Shown: positions 25,331-32,817 of the stretch, in pieces
Layout: each line of letters begins with the position of its first letter
How positions within the stretch are numbered: the first letter of the stretch is position 1
DNA from: JALYRV01 sp035512575
GTDB taxonomy: Bacteria; Acidobacteriota; Vicinamibacteria; Vicinamibacterales; SCN-69-37
Length of the DNA stretch: 64,000 bases
Assembly (NCBI GenBank): GCA_035512575.1
Contig: DATKDT010000152.1
Location: 1 to 64,000 of the forward strand
Direction: 5' to 3'
The notes under the pieces: generated by a model
What the model saw: only the letters and a program-made list of their open reading frames with translations
Databases searched by the model: none
Told to the model about the DNA's origin: nothing
Position numbers and translations under genes: made by a program

Positions 25331-25813
25331 ATGGCATCGACGCGCGACGACCTTGTGCTGCCGCTCGACTATCAGGCGATCGAGCGCATCCTTCCCCACC
25401 GCTATCCGTTTCTGCTGGTCGATCGCATCATCGAATTCGAGCAGGACAAGCGCATCGTCGGCATCAAGAACATCTCGCTCAACGAGCGGTACCTGTCGCA
25501 CCGCGACGGCGAGACGCCGGTGATGCCGCCGACCATCCTCACGGAGGCCGTGGCGCAGGTCGGCGCGATTCTCATCCTGTCGAAGCCCGAGAACCGCGAC
25601 AAGCTGATTTACTTCCGCGCGATCGAGCGGGTGCGCTACCGCAAGCCGGTACACCCCGGCGACGTCGTCGAAATCGAGGCGGTGGTCAGGCGGCTGCGCA
25701 ACCGGATGGGCGTGCTCGAGGGCAAGGGCCGCGTCGACGGCAAGGTCGTCATCGAGGGCACGATGACGTTCGCGCTCGGATCGGCCGACGCCGACTCACC
25801 TGAACGCGAGTAG
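25331..25813 (+). CDS. fabZ: FabZ-like hotdog-fold 3-hydroxyacyl-ACP dehydratase
   Basis: A 160-residue hotdog protein. The first conserved block IERILPHRYPFLLVDRI keeps the catalytic His, and PPTILTEAVAQVGA keeps the catalytic Glu on the central helix. The usual FPGHFPGxPVMPG loop reads YLSHRDGETPVMPP here, losing the HFPG part, so it may be a divergent FabZ or a sister dehydratase. No other fatty-acid gene is near. The 3' end overlaps the next convergent gene by 18 bp. Confidence 0.75.
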   Translation: MASTRDDLVLPLDYQAIERILPHRYPFLLVDRIIEFEQDKRIVGIKNISLNERYLSHRDGETPVMPPTILTEAVAQVGAILILSKPENRDKLIYFRAIERVRYRKPVHPGDVVEIEAVVRRLRNRMGVLEGKGRVDGKVVIEGTMTFALGSADADSPERE

Positions 25814-26482
25814 CAGCATCGCGGCTTTCGCCGCGCGCGACGACCATCGCGCCCACGCCGGGTCGCCGGCGGCATAGCGGATCGTGTCGAGCGCCGCGGG
25901 CGTCACGATCAACACCCCAATCCACGGCTCGGGCACGCCGTCGTCACCGGCGCTGACGGCCATGCCGCGGGTGTCGCGCTCGGGCGGGCCGAACCGGCCG
26001 AACGCCGCGGCCGTGTAGACCGCCGACGTCGCCAGGTTGAACGTCAGCCATCCCTTCCTGAAGGAGGACGGAGACGGCCGCAGCGGCGGGCCGCCGAGCA
26101 GCCATTCGCTGGCGGCATGCTGCGCGAGAAAACCGGACGAGGCAATCACGTACTCCCGGCGCCGCGACACCGGATCGTGCGTAACCACGAAGAACGGGAT
26201 ACGGCCATAGTCGAGCCGCTTGAAGCCGGGGTTCGCGCCCAGCGCGACGCCCGACAGCACGTGCCCGGCCTCGTGCACGACCAGCCCCGCGGTCCCGCCC
26301 GCGAGAAACCGCAGCACTCGCGCCGCCCGGCCGTCGTCGGCCGGCTGCTGCGCGGGCGGAATTGTCGATCGACGATCCACTTGCCGGTGTGCGGGCGGCT
26401 GCCGATCCTGCGCGCGGGCCTGCAGCGGCGACGCGGCAAGCGCGAGACTAAGAAGCGCGGCGCACCGGAACGGGATCGACAA
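25796..26482 (-). CDS. Membrane protein with HEAGH motif, M50-like
   Basis: A 228-residue protein with a signal-like N-terminus (ALLSLALAASPLQARAQ). VVHEAGHVLSGVALGANPG carries HExxH within a hydrophobic stretch, as in membrane-embedded metalloproteases, and two or three further hydrophobic spans follow. The usual second M50 motif (NxxPxxxLDG) is not seen, so proteolytic activity is uncertain. The TTG at 26482 is preferred because GGAAAGGA lies 8 bases upstream; TTG 26500 is possible. It overlaps the 3' end of the DMT gene. Confidence 0.6.
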   Translation of the reverse strand: MSIPFRCAALLSLALAASPLQARAQDRQPPAHRQVDRRSTIPPAQQPADDGRAARVLRFLAGGTAGLVVHEAGHVLSGVALGANPGFKRLDYGRIPFFVVTHDPVSRRREYVIASSGFLAQHAASEWLLGGPPLRPSPSSFRKGWLTFNLATSAVYTAAAFGRFGPPERDTRGMAVSAGDDGVPEPWIGVLIVTPAALDTIRYAAGDPAWARWSSRAAKAAMLLLAFR

Positions 26483-27398
26483 TGACGGCGTCCTTTCCAA
26501 CGACCTGGCCGCTCTGTCTCACGCTGACGATGAGAATGCCGAGGGCGATGATGGCGGCCGCCACCAGCATACGCGCGCCGAACGGCTCGCCGAGCAGCAG
26601 CGTGCCGAGCGCCACGGCAATCACCGGATTCACGTACGTGTAGAGCGACACGGTCGACACCGGAAGATGCTTCAGCGCGTAGGCGTAGGCGGTGTAGGCC
26701 GCAATCGAGCCGGCCACGGTCAGGTACGCGAGCGCCAGGGTCGTCTTGCCGTTGAAGGCGAGGCGCGGCCACTCGCCCGCGACGGTGGCGAACAGCAGCA
26801 TCCACGCGCCGCCGAACACCATCTGCAACGCGGCGGACGCGAGCACATCGGTGGAGTGGGTGAAGCGCTTCGCGTACGTGGAGCCGATCGCCCAGCCGAC
26901 GCACGCCAGTTGCAGCGCCAGCACGCCGGCGCCGAAACGCGACCCGGCATCCGCCGACGCGAGCAGATCGGGCCACACCAGCACGAGAATGCCGCCGAAG
27001 CCGACGATGAGGCCGACGATCTGGCGGAGCCTGAGCCGCTCGCCGCCCGGCCAGAGGCTCTCGATGCCGGTCATCCAGAAGGGCGAGGTGGCAATCAGCA
27101 CGGCGGCAAGACCGCTCGGCACGAACTGCTCGCCATACGTCACGCCGCCGTTGCCCAGGCCGAGCATGAAGAAGCCGATGAAGGCGAGTGACGGCCACGA
27201 AGAGCGCGGCGGCAGCGGCGTGCCGCGCATCCACAGCGCGAGCGCCAGCACGACGCCGGCGGTGGTGTAGCGGATGCCGCCCATGGCCATGGGCGGAATC
27301 GTCTCGAGCGCGATTTTGATCGCGAGGTACGTCGTGCCCCAGATCAGGCACACCGCTGCGAAGGCGATGTAGGCGCGCCGGCGCACCACGGGACTCAT
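26448..27398 (-). CDS. DMT-superfamily (EamA) exporter
   Basis: A 316-residue protein with ten helices in two EamA repeats: AVCLIWGTTYLAIKIALE opens the first, and VGWAIGSTYAKRF opens the second, which ends with SLYTYVNPVIAVALGTLLLGEPF. EamA proteins export amino acids or other metabolites. Its start overlaps the stop of the upstream lrp-like gene by ATGA, so the regulator probably controls it and the cargo may be an amino acid. Confidence 0.9.
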   Translation of the reverse strand: MSPVVRRRAYIAFAAVCLIWGTTYLAIKIALETIPPMAMGGIRYTTAGVVLALALWMRGTPLPPRSSWPSLAFIGFFMLGLGNGGVTYGEQFVPSGLAAVLIATSPFWMTGIESLWPGGERLRLRQIVGLIVGFGGILVLVWPDLLASADAGSRFGAGVLALQLACVGWAIGSTYAKRFTHSTDVLASAALQMVFGGAWMLLFATVAGEWPRLAFNGKTTLALAYLTVAGSIAAYTAYAYALKHLPVSTVSLYTYVNPVIAVALGTLLLGEPFGARMLVAAAIIALGILIVSVRQSGQVVGKDAVIVDPVPVRRAS

Positions 27399-27883
27399 GA
27401 CGCCGCCTGTTCGGCAGGCGCGTCGGGCATCGGCAGCTGGTGCGTTTCCTTCAGGGTGCCGAGGACGATCGTCGTGCGGGTGGAGCGCACGCCGCTGATG
27501 CGGCCGATGCGGCCCTTCAGCAGCTCGCCGAGATGCTCCGCGTCGCGCGCGCGGACCTTCACGAGAAAACAGTCGTCGCCGGCGACGTGGTGCACTTCGA
27601 GCACTTCCGGAACCTGGCCGAGCGACGCGGCGACCGAGTCCTCTTCCTCCGGCGCCTCCTTCGTGCGCACGGCCACGAACGCGAGCAGGCCGAGGCCGAG
27701 CGCTTTCGGGCTCACGAGCGCCGCATAGCCGCGGATGACGCCTCTGGCTTCGAGCTTCCGGATGCGCTCGAGCACGGCCGACGGCGCCAGCCCCACCTCC
27801 CGGGAAATTTCCACCTGGGTGACACGGCCGTTGCGTTGAAGAGCATCGATGATACTGATGTCTATGGCGTCTAGTTCAGACAT
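27395..27883 (-). CDS. Lrp/AsnC-family transcription regulator
   Basis: A 162-residue protein. HTH at about residues 6-55 (DISIIDALQRNGRVTQVEISREVGLAPSAVLERIRKLEARGVI), then a RAM domain (about 63-150) with GDDCFLVKV, which binds amino acids and mediates multimers. First gene of a lrp-eamA pair, likely sensing an amino acid and switching on its exporter. A perfect inverted repeat overlaps its start codon and suggests autoregulation. Confidence 0.92.
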   Translation of the reverse strand: MSELDAIDISIIDALQRNGRVTQVEISREVGLAPSAVLERIRKLEARGVIRGYAALVSPKALGLGLLAFVAVRTKEAPEEEDSVAASLGQVPEVLEVHHVAGDDCFLVKVRARDAEHLGELLKGRIGRISGVRSTRTTIVLGTLKETHQLPMPDAPAEQAAS

Positions 27884-27917
27884 ATATTCTTATAAACAGC
27901 TTATTATCAGAATATAT
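27882..27917. promoter_or_regulatory. Lrp operator candidate at its own start
   Basis: ATATATTCT (27882-27890) and AGAATATAT (27909-27917) form a perfect 9-bp inverted repeat separated by 18 AT-rich bases. The region is unusually AT-rich for this genome, as Lrp-family sites are, and it covers the lrp-like start codon and its leader. Binding there would block the gene's own expression. Confidence 0.6.
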
Positions 27918-27964
27918 TTCCGTCAAGCTGCTTCAGCTCAGGCGTGGCACTGCCGTTGCTAGGA

Positions 27965-28038
27965 GGGGCGCGAGGAGCGGCGCGGGGCGATGGGGCCCCG
28001 CGAGCGACGAGCCTGGCGGGGTGCAGGGGCCCCCGCCA
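27965..28038. repeat. GC-rich dispersed repeat, copy 1
   Basis: Its reverse complement matches 31564-31636 at about 63 of 71 aligned positions with one single-base gap, including a 23-bp perfect block and a 16-bp one. It contains local palindromes (GGGGCCCC). It lies between the lrp promoter region and the small membrane protein gene at 28058, just upstream of that gene's ribosome site. Confidence 0.8.
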
Positions 28039-28057
28039 CTAGTAACGGGAGGAACGA

Positions 28058-28207
28058 ATGCTCGAAACCATTGCCATCATTCTGATCGTGCTGTGGCTGC
28101 TGGGTCTGGTCAGCGGCAACACGATGGGCAACTTCATCTACGTGCTGCTGGTGATCGCGATCGTGCTGCTGCTGGTGCGGTTCATGGGCGGCCGCGGCCG
28201 GATTTGA
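28058..28207 (+). CDS. lmo0937-family small membrane protein
   Basis: A 49-residue protein: MLETIAIILIVLWLLGLVSG, a short polar turn (NTMGNF) and a second helix IYVLLVIAIVLLLVRFMGG. This two-helix form with LWLLGLVS ... G-x-F/I-H/Y-x-LLVIAI is the lmo0937 (DUF5670) family, widespread and of unknown function, often stress induced. GGGAGG lies 7 bases before the ATG. Its 3' end overlaps the convergent HD-domain gene by 26 bp. Confidence 0.85.
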   Translation: MLETIAIILIVLWLLGLVSGNTMGNFIYVLLVIAIVLLLVRFMGGRGRI

Positions 28208-29186
28208 AGAACACCCGTTTCAGCCGTGAGTGATACGGCGTAAACGGGCCCGCGCCGTCGTCCTCGGCGATGTGGCGACTGACCTGGTGCAGCCTGGCAT
28301 CGAGGTCGTCGCACGTCGCGAGGATGAAGGCCTCGATGGTCATCGGCTCGACCGGCGAGCCGAATTCGCGCGAGCCGTGATGCGACAGGATCAGGTGCTC
28401 GATCTCGGTCAGCAAATCTGGCGGGAAGTCAGGAAGGCCCGCCGCCGCGTCGCGCACCATCATCACGCCGAGCGTGATGTGCCCCACCAGGTTCCCTTCC
28501 ACCGAGTACTGCGTCGCGGTGTCGTACGCCAGCTCCTGCAGCTTGCCGATGTCGTGCAGGATTACCCCGGCTACGAGCAGGTCGCGCTTCGCGCCGTAGG
28601 CCTCGCCCAGCGCCGTCGTGGTCTCGACGAGCTTCAGCACGTGCTCGAGCAGGCCGCTCCGATAGGCGTGATGCACCGTTTGCGCGGCCGGCCAGATCCG
28701 GAGTTTCTCGCCATGCGTCTCGAGCATGCGCGTGAGGAGGGCCCGCACGTGGCCGTCGCCCACGCCGCCGACGTGGGCCTCGAGCGCGGCCCACATCTCG
28801 TCGGGCGAATGCGGCGAGGCGCGGATGCAGTCCTCCTCGCGGAAGCCGTCGAGCCGATCGCGGTTCGCGTCGACGCGGCGGATCTTGTCGAGCAGCAGCT
28901 CGAGGCGCTGGTTGTAGACGCTCCCCCGCCCCTGCACCTTGACGAACTCGCCGGCCTCGAACTCGTGCCGCAGCGTGTCGACGTCGTTGAAGACCTTCGC
29001 GGCGATTTCGCCCGAGACGTCCTGCAGGACGACGGAGAGAAACTCGCCCCCGTTGCGTCCCGTGCGCACGTCCTTGCGCACGCAGAGGTAGAACCCGGTT
29101 CCGGACGACTGCGCCTGCAGCATCGCCACCTGCGGCAGCCGCCCGCCCCCGCGTCCGCCCTCGCCGAAGAGTTCCATGTCTCGCAT
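28182..29186 (-). CDS. YhaM-type 3'-5' exoribonuclease (OB fold plus HD domain)
   Basis: A 334-residue protein. An N-terminal OB-fold (about 25-105: GTGFYLCVRKDVRTG ... GEFVKVQGRG) is followed by an HD phosphohydrolase domain (about 160-300) with VHHAYRSGLLEHVLKL, LHDIGKL and HHGSREF, the YhaM/CBF1 arrangement. It should degrade single-stranded RNA or DNA from the 3' end. The ATG overlaps the stop of the upstream SDR (TAATG), so it starts at 29186. Confidence 0.85.
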   Translation of the reverse strand: MRDMELFGEGGRGGGRLPQVAMLQAQSSGTGFYLCVRKDVRTGRNGGEFLSVVLQDVSGEIAAKVFNDVDTLRHEFEAGEFVKVQGRGSVYNQRLELLLDKIRRVDANRDRLDGFREEDCIRASPHSPDEMWAALEAHVGGVGDGHVRALLTRMLETHGEKLRIWPAAQTVHHAYRSGLLEHVLKLVETTTALGEAYGAKRDLLVAGVILHDIGKLQELAYDTATQYSVEGNLVGHITLGVMMVRDAAAGLPDFPPDLLTEIEHLILSHHGSREFGSPVEPMTIEAFILATCDDLDARLHQVSRHIAEDDGAGPFTPYHSRLKRVFFKSGRGRP

Positions 29187-29983
29187 TACGACTTGTCCAG
29201 GAATCCGAAAGGTCCCGCGCCGAGCCACTGGCCGCCGTCGACCGTCAGCACGTCGCCAGTGATGTAGGCGGCGTGCGGCGAAACGAGAAACGCGACGGCG
29301 TCCGCAATCTCGCCCGGCTTGCCCCATCGCTTCAACGGCACCGACCGCGTAAGGCGCTCGACCATCTCGGGCGTGTTCCACAGCTGCTTTGCCGCGCCGG
29401 GTGACTCGATCGGCCCGGGCGCCACGCCGTTGACGCGGATGCCGTGCGGCGCCCATTCCACGGCCAGCGTCTGCGTCATGGCCATCACCCCCGCCTTCGC
29501 CGCGGCCGAATGCACCGTGCCGGCGCTGCCCGTCCAGGCGTACGTCGCCAGAATCGACACGATCGATCCCCCGCCGCCGCGCGCAATCATGTGCCGCCCC
29601 ACCGCGCGCGAACAGTAGAAGCTGCCGTTGAGGACGATGTTGATGACGGCGTTCCAGCCGTTGGGCGACAGATCCTCCGCGCGGCAAATGAAATTGCCGG
29701 CGGCGTTGTTGACGAGGATGTCGACGCGGCCGAACCGCTCGACGGCCTCGCCGACCATGCTATCGACCTGGTCGGGCTGGCGGACGTCCACCTGCACCGC
29801 AAGCGCCTCGATGCGGTCCCCCGCCAGCGCCGCGGCGCCTGCATCGAGGTGCTCCGTGCTGCGGCTGGCAATGACGACGCGGGCGCCGAGCGCGCCGAGA
29901 CGGCGCGCGATGGCCAGGCCGAGGCCCGTGCCCCCGCCGGTGACGAGCGCGACCTGATCGCGAAAGAGGGAGTCGGTGAACAT
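29186..29983 (-). CDS. 2,4-dienoyl-CoA reductase-type SDR
   Basis: A 265-residue SDR: TGGGTGLG (15-22), NNAAG (92-96), and the region SILATYAWTG ... HSAAAKAGV (about 143-165). The usual YxxxK is absent; Lys163 in SAAAKAG with an upstream Tyr148 is the arrangement of DECR/PECR enzymes of unsaturated fatty-acid beta-oxidation. C-terminal VDGGQWLG is typical. ATG 29983 is chosen; its codon overlaps the divergent kinase's start on a shared CATG. Confidence 0.85.
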   Translation of the reverse strand: MFTDSLFRDQVALVTGGGTGLGLAIARRLGALGARVVIASRSTEHLDAGAAALAGDRIEALAVQVDVRQPDQVDSMVGEAVERFGRVDILVNNAAGNFICRAEDLSPNGWNAVINIVLNGSFYCSRAVGRHMIARGGGGSIVSILATYAWTGSAGTVHSAAAKAGVMAMTQTLAVEWAPHGIRVNGVAPGPIESPGAAKQLWNTPEMVERLTRSVPLKRWGKPGEIADAVAFLVSPHAAYITGDVLTVDGGQWLGAGPFGFLDKS

Positions 29984-31514
29984 GAACAGTCTTATTATCA
30001 ATCCGCCGATGCCCGCGTCGCGACTTCTTCGATTGTTCGACCAGGTTCCCCAAGGCATCTTCACCGGCGCGGTGGACGCGGCCGGGTGCGCGACCGACTC
30101 GGCCAATCCCTACCTCAAACTGATGTTCGGGCTGGCGGCCGACACGCCCGACGCCGAGGCGCAGCCGTTCGCGCCCGATCGGTTCGTCGACGCGCAGGCG
30201 CGCGAGGCCTTCCTCGAGCGCCTCGGCCGCGACGGCACGGTCCGCGACTACCTGCTGCGGATGCGCCGCGCCGACGGGTCGCCCTTCTGGGTGGAAGTCA
30301 CCGCGATTGCCGAGCCGGACAGCGCGGGCCTGTCGGTCGAGGCGCTGATCCGCGACGTCAGCGAGCGCAAGAAGCTCGACGACCAGGCGAAGGACGTCTA
30401 CCACCAGCTGCTGCAGGCCGAAAAGCTCGCGTCGCTGGGCCAGACCATCTCCGGCGTCGCGCACGAGCTGAACAACCCGCTCGCGGCGATTCTCACATGG
30501 GCCGAGCGCCTCTCGGGATCGCCGTCGCCCGACACCACCGCCAAGGGCGTCGACGCCATCCTCACGCAGGCCGAGCGCGCCGCCCGGATCGTGCGCAACC
30601 TGCTCACGTTCGCCCGCAAGCGCCACACGACGCGCGCCATGGTCGATCTCAATCACGTCGTGCGCGAGACGCTCGCGCTGCGCGCCTACGAGCAGCGCGT
30701 CAGCAACGTGATGATCATCGAGGCGCTCGCCGCCGGGCTGCCGCAGGTCTTTGCCGACCCGCACCAGGTGCAGCAGGTGCTGCTCAATCTCGTCATCAAC
30801 GCCGAACAGGCCATGCTCGGCGCCAACGGGCGCGGCACGCTGATCGTGCGCACGTGGCACGAGCCGGATCGCGACGCTGTGGTGCTCGAGGTGAACGACG
30901 ATGGGCCCGGCGTGCCCGAAGATGTGCGGCCGAAGATCTTCGACCCGTTCTTCACGACGAAGGAAGTGGGAAAAGGCACCGGACTCGGGCTGACGGTGGC
31001 CTACGCCATCGTGCAGGAGCACGGCGGGCGGCTGCGGGTGGAATCGGAGCGCGGCCGCGGCGCGTCGTTCATCATCGAGCTGCCGGTGGGCGGGATGGCG
31101 GTGCGCACGCCGGCCCAGCCAAGCGCGCCGGCGCCCGCCGAGATTCCCGCCGGCTCCACCGCGCTCATCGTCGAAGACGAGGCCGCGCTGCGGGCGGCCG
31201 TCGGCGACGCGCTGACCGACGCGGGCTTCACGGTGGACCGCGCCGGCGACGGCGAGGAGGCGCTCGCGAAGGTGCGGGAGCGCGACTACGACCTGATCGT
31301 GTGCGATCTGAAGATGCCGCGCCTCGACGGCCCGGCGTTCTTCGCCGTGCTGTCGGACGAGAAGCCCGCCCTCGCCCGCCGCGTCGTGTTCGTCACAGGC
31401 GACGTCGCCGGCACCGAAGCCGAGCGCTTCCTGGACGCGAGCGGCTGCCGCTGGCTCGCGAAGCCGTTCCGCCTACGCGATCTTCTGCGACTGGCGCGAG
31501 AGACCCTGCGCTGA
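29982..31514 (+). CDS. Hybrid histidine kinase (PAS-HisKA-HATPase-receiver)
   Basis: A 510-residue protein. PAS (about 15-130), HisKA with H161 in AHELNNPLAAIL, HATPase with NLVINAEQAM, NDDGPGVP and GTGLGLTVAYAIV, then a C-terminal receiver (about 385-510) with VEDE and phospho-acceptor D442 in CDLKMPRLDG and a K in LAKPF. HELNNPL kinases of this kind are common in Acidobacteria and Deltaproteobacteria. GAGGGAG 9 bases before ATG 29982 fixes the start, inside the 5' end of the divergent SDR gene. Confidence 0.92.
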   Translation: MNSLIINPPMPASRLLRLFDQVPQGIFTGAVDAAGCATDSANPYLKLMFGLAADTPDAEAQPFAPDRFVDAQAREAFLERLGRDGTVRDYLLRMRRADGSPFWVEVTAIAEPDSAGLSVEALIRDVSERKKLDDQAKDVYHQLLQAEKLASLGQTISGVAHELNNPLAAILTWAERLSGSPSPDTTAKGVDAILTQAERAARIVRNLLTFARKRHTTRAMVDLNHVVRETLALRAYEQRVSNVMIIEALAAGLPQVFADPHQVQQVLLNLVINAEQAMLGANGRGTLIVRTWHEPDRDAVVLEVNDDGPGVPEDVRPKIFDPFFTTKEVGKGTGLGLTVAYAIVQEHGGRLRVESERGRGASFIIELPVGGMAVRTPAQPSAPAPAEIPAGSTALIVEDEAALRAAVGDALTDAGFTVDRAGDGEEALAKVRERDYDLIVCDLKMPRLDGPAFFAVLSDEKPALARRVVFVTGDVAGTEAERFLDASGCRWLAKPFRLRDLLRLARETLR

Positions 31515-32366
31515 CCCGCCGGCGTCGCGCGCCGGCATCGACGCCCTGGCCATCTTCAATTTCGGCGGGGGCCCCTGCACCCCGCCTAGCTCGGTCGCTC
31601 GCGGGGCCCCGACGCCCCGCTCCGCTCCCTGCGCACTCGCTGTTTCGTGCAGGCCAACATCCGCGGCCAGCAGGCGCTTGAGGCGGTCGAGCGCGCGCGC
31701 GTGCAGCTGCGACACACGCGACTCGTTCACGCCAATCTCGCCGCCAATCTGCTTCATCGTAGCCTCGGCGAAGTAGTACATCGAGACGATCTTCCGCTCG
31801 CGCGGCGGCAGCGCGTTGATGGCGCAGCGCACGCGATCCTTCACTTCCTGCGTTTCGAATGCCTTCTCAGGCGACGGCGGCTCGCTCGGAACAAGCACGG
31901 CCGGCAGCGACGCGCCGTCGATCGACTCGGCCGACGCCATCGGCGACGTCGACTCGATCGTGTGGATGCGGACGATGGTGCGCTCGAGGCGCGCGACGTC
32001 GGTGCCGACGCGCGTGGCGAGATCCTGCATGGACGGCTCGGCGCCGTTCTCGCGCCGCAGCGACTCGCGGGCGGCTTCGAGCTCGCGGCGCTGGCGGCGC
32101 ACGCCGCGCGGCCAGGCGTCCTTGCGCAGCGCGTCGATCATGGCGCCGCGCACGCGGCGCTCGGCGAAGGTCTCGAACTTGATGCCCCGCGCCTTGTCGA
32201 AGCGGCGCGCCGCGTCAATCAGGCCCAGCATGCCGTCCTGCACCAGATCGCCAATGTCGATCGAGTTTGGCATCGTCGCGGCGACGCGGCGGGCCAGCGA
32301 TTCCACGAAGGGCAGGCTCTGGGCGATACGGTCACGTTCGGCGGCGGCCAATGGCTGTCGGGACAT
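31473..32366 (-). CDS. FliA/WhiG-type sigma-70 factor with repeat-derived tail
   Basis: A 297-residue protein. Region 2 (LVQDGMLGLIDAARRFDKARGIKFETFAERRVRGAMIDALR, about 41-82), region 3, and region 4 (LPPRERKIVSMYYFAEATMKQIGGEIGVNESRVSQLHARAL, about 185-225) match FliA-like sigma factors with no region 1. From about residue 232 the sequence loses sigma homology: residues about 244-268 are encoded by a dispersed GC-rich repeat, and the last 14 codons run antisense to the kinase's 3' end. AAGGAG precedes ATG 32366. Confidence 0.88.
   Translation of the reverse strand: MSRQPLAAAERDRIAQSLPFVESLARRVAATMPNSIDIGDLVQDGMLGLIDAARRFDKARGIKFETFAERRVRGAMIDALRKDAWPRGVRRQRRELEAARESLRRENGAEPSMQDLATRVGTDVARLERTIVRIHTIESTSPMASAESIDGASLPAVLVPSEPPSPEKAFETQEVKDRVRCAINALPPRERKIVSMYYFAEATMKQIGGEIGVNESRVSQLHARALDRLKRLLAADVGLHETASAQGAERGVGAPRATELGGVQGPPPKLKMARASMPARDAGGSAQGLSRQSQKIA
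31564..31636. repeat. GC-rich dispersed repeat, copy 2 (inside the sigma factor frame)
   Basis: Starts GGCGGGGGCCCCTGCACCCC and is the inverted counterpart of 27965-28038. It begins 50 bp after the hybrid kinase stop. It is read antisense as part of the sigma factor's C-terminus, giving Gly/Pro/Ala-rich residues with no stop. Confidence 0.8.
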
Positions 32367-32478
32367 TCGAACTCCTTGGAAAGTTGCGGGGAGCCCTAGC
32401 GCAACCGGACAGCCAACTCTCCAATTGAGATTTGACGATGTGCGACTTCAGATCTAAGAGCTTTAGATTGAGTGATTT

Positions 32479-32497
32479 ACAGGCATCTGATGCCTGT
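32479..32497. promoter_or_regulatory. Perfect palindrome ACAGGCATC-T-GATGCCTGT upstream of the sigma gene
   Basis: Nine-base arms about a single T, 113 bp upstream of the sigma factor ATG. The half site CAGGCATCT recurs at 33036-33044, 13 bp upstream of the HTH gene's start. That spacing suggests an operator shared by the two transcription units, possibly bound by the HTH protein. The 205-bp spacer 32367-32571 otherwise holds no gene I can support. Confidence 0.5.
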
Positions 32498-32548
32498 GAA
32501 GAGGCGCGCAGTTACGGGCGATTTTGCGTCAATTTGTTGGCAGGGGGT

Positions 32549-32570
32549 GTCAAAGCGTCGGAAGTTTGAC
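32549..32570 (-). terminator. Hairpin just after the H-box gene
   Basis: GTCAAA (32549-32554) and TTTGAC (32565-32570) are inverted copies 2 bases beyond the stop of the 32572-32817 gene, with a competing GCGTC/GACGC pairing. There is no U-tract, so termination is tentative. Confidence 0.35.
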
Positions 32571-32571
32571 G

Positions 32572-32817
32572 CTATTTAGCGTTCGATGGGCCTGTTTCGG
32601 CGAGCTTTCTGATTTCGGCAGCCGTCGCCATGGCGTCGAGCGCGCTGCTGACGACCTGGGCCGCGCGCGAGCGGGTGGCGTCGTCGGCCGCGCGGGCCTC
32701 GAGCAGCTCGGCATTGGCCAGCACGATGCCGAGCTGGTTGTTGAGCTGGTGAAAGAGCCGGCCGATGTCGCGGGTGTCCGCCACCTGGAGCCGTTCCCCT
32801 CTGTGATGCGCGATCAC
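32572..32817 (-). CDS. Kinase-less histidine-box (HisKA-like) small protein
   Basis: An 81-residue protein. LFHQLNNQLGIVLANAELLEA (about 25-45) reads like the H-box and first helix of a HELNNPL-type HisKA domain, with His at the phospho-acceptor position. A second helix (AAQVVSSALDAMATAAEIRKLAE) completes a two-helix hairpin. There is no ATPase domain. GTG start overlaps the stop of the HTH gene (GTGA), so it is translationally coupled to it. It could be a phosphotransfer or dimer-decoy partner for nearby kinases or the NtrC-type regulator at 33097. Role is inference. Confidence 0.6.
   Translation of the reverse strand: MIAHHRGERLQVADTRDIGRLFHQLNNQLGIVLANAELLEARAADDATRSRAAQVVSSALDAMATAAEIRKLAETGPSNAK

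Noticed and set aside
28182..29687. A 501-codon frame joining the HD-domain protein to upstream sequence
   Set aside because: The first third is an out-of-frame reading of the SDR gene; the TAATG overlap marks the real start at 29186.
31473..31514. Sigma factor/kinase 3' overlap considered as a sequencing frameshift
   Set aside because: Both frames are intact and the sigma tail is explained by the inserted GC-rich repeat lacking stops; no evidence of an error.
32438..32569. A 43-codon plus-strand ORF starting MCDFRSKSFRLSDL in the sigma-H-box spacer
   Set aside because: AT-richer codons unlike neighbours, no ribosome site, and it runs across the palindrome and hairpin, so it is better explained as chance in a regulatory spacer.
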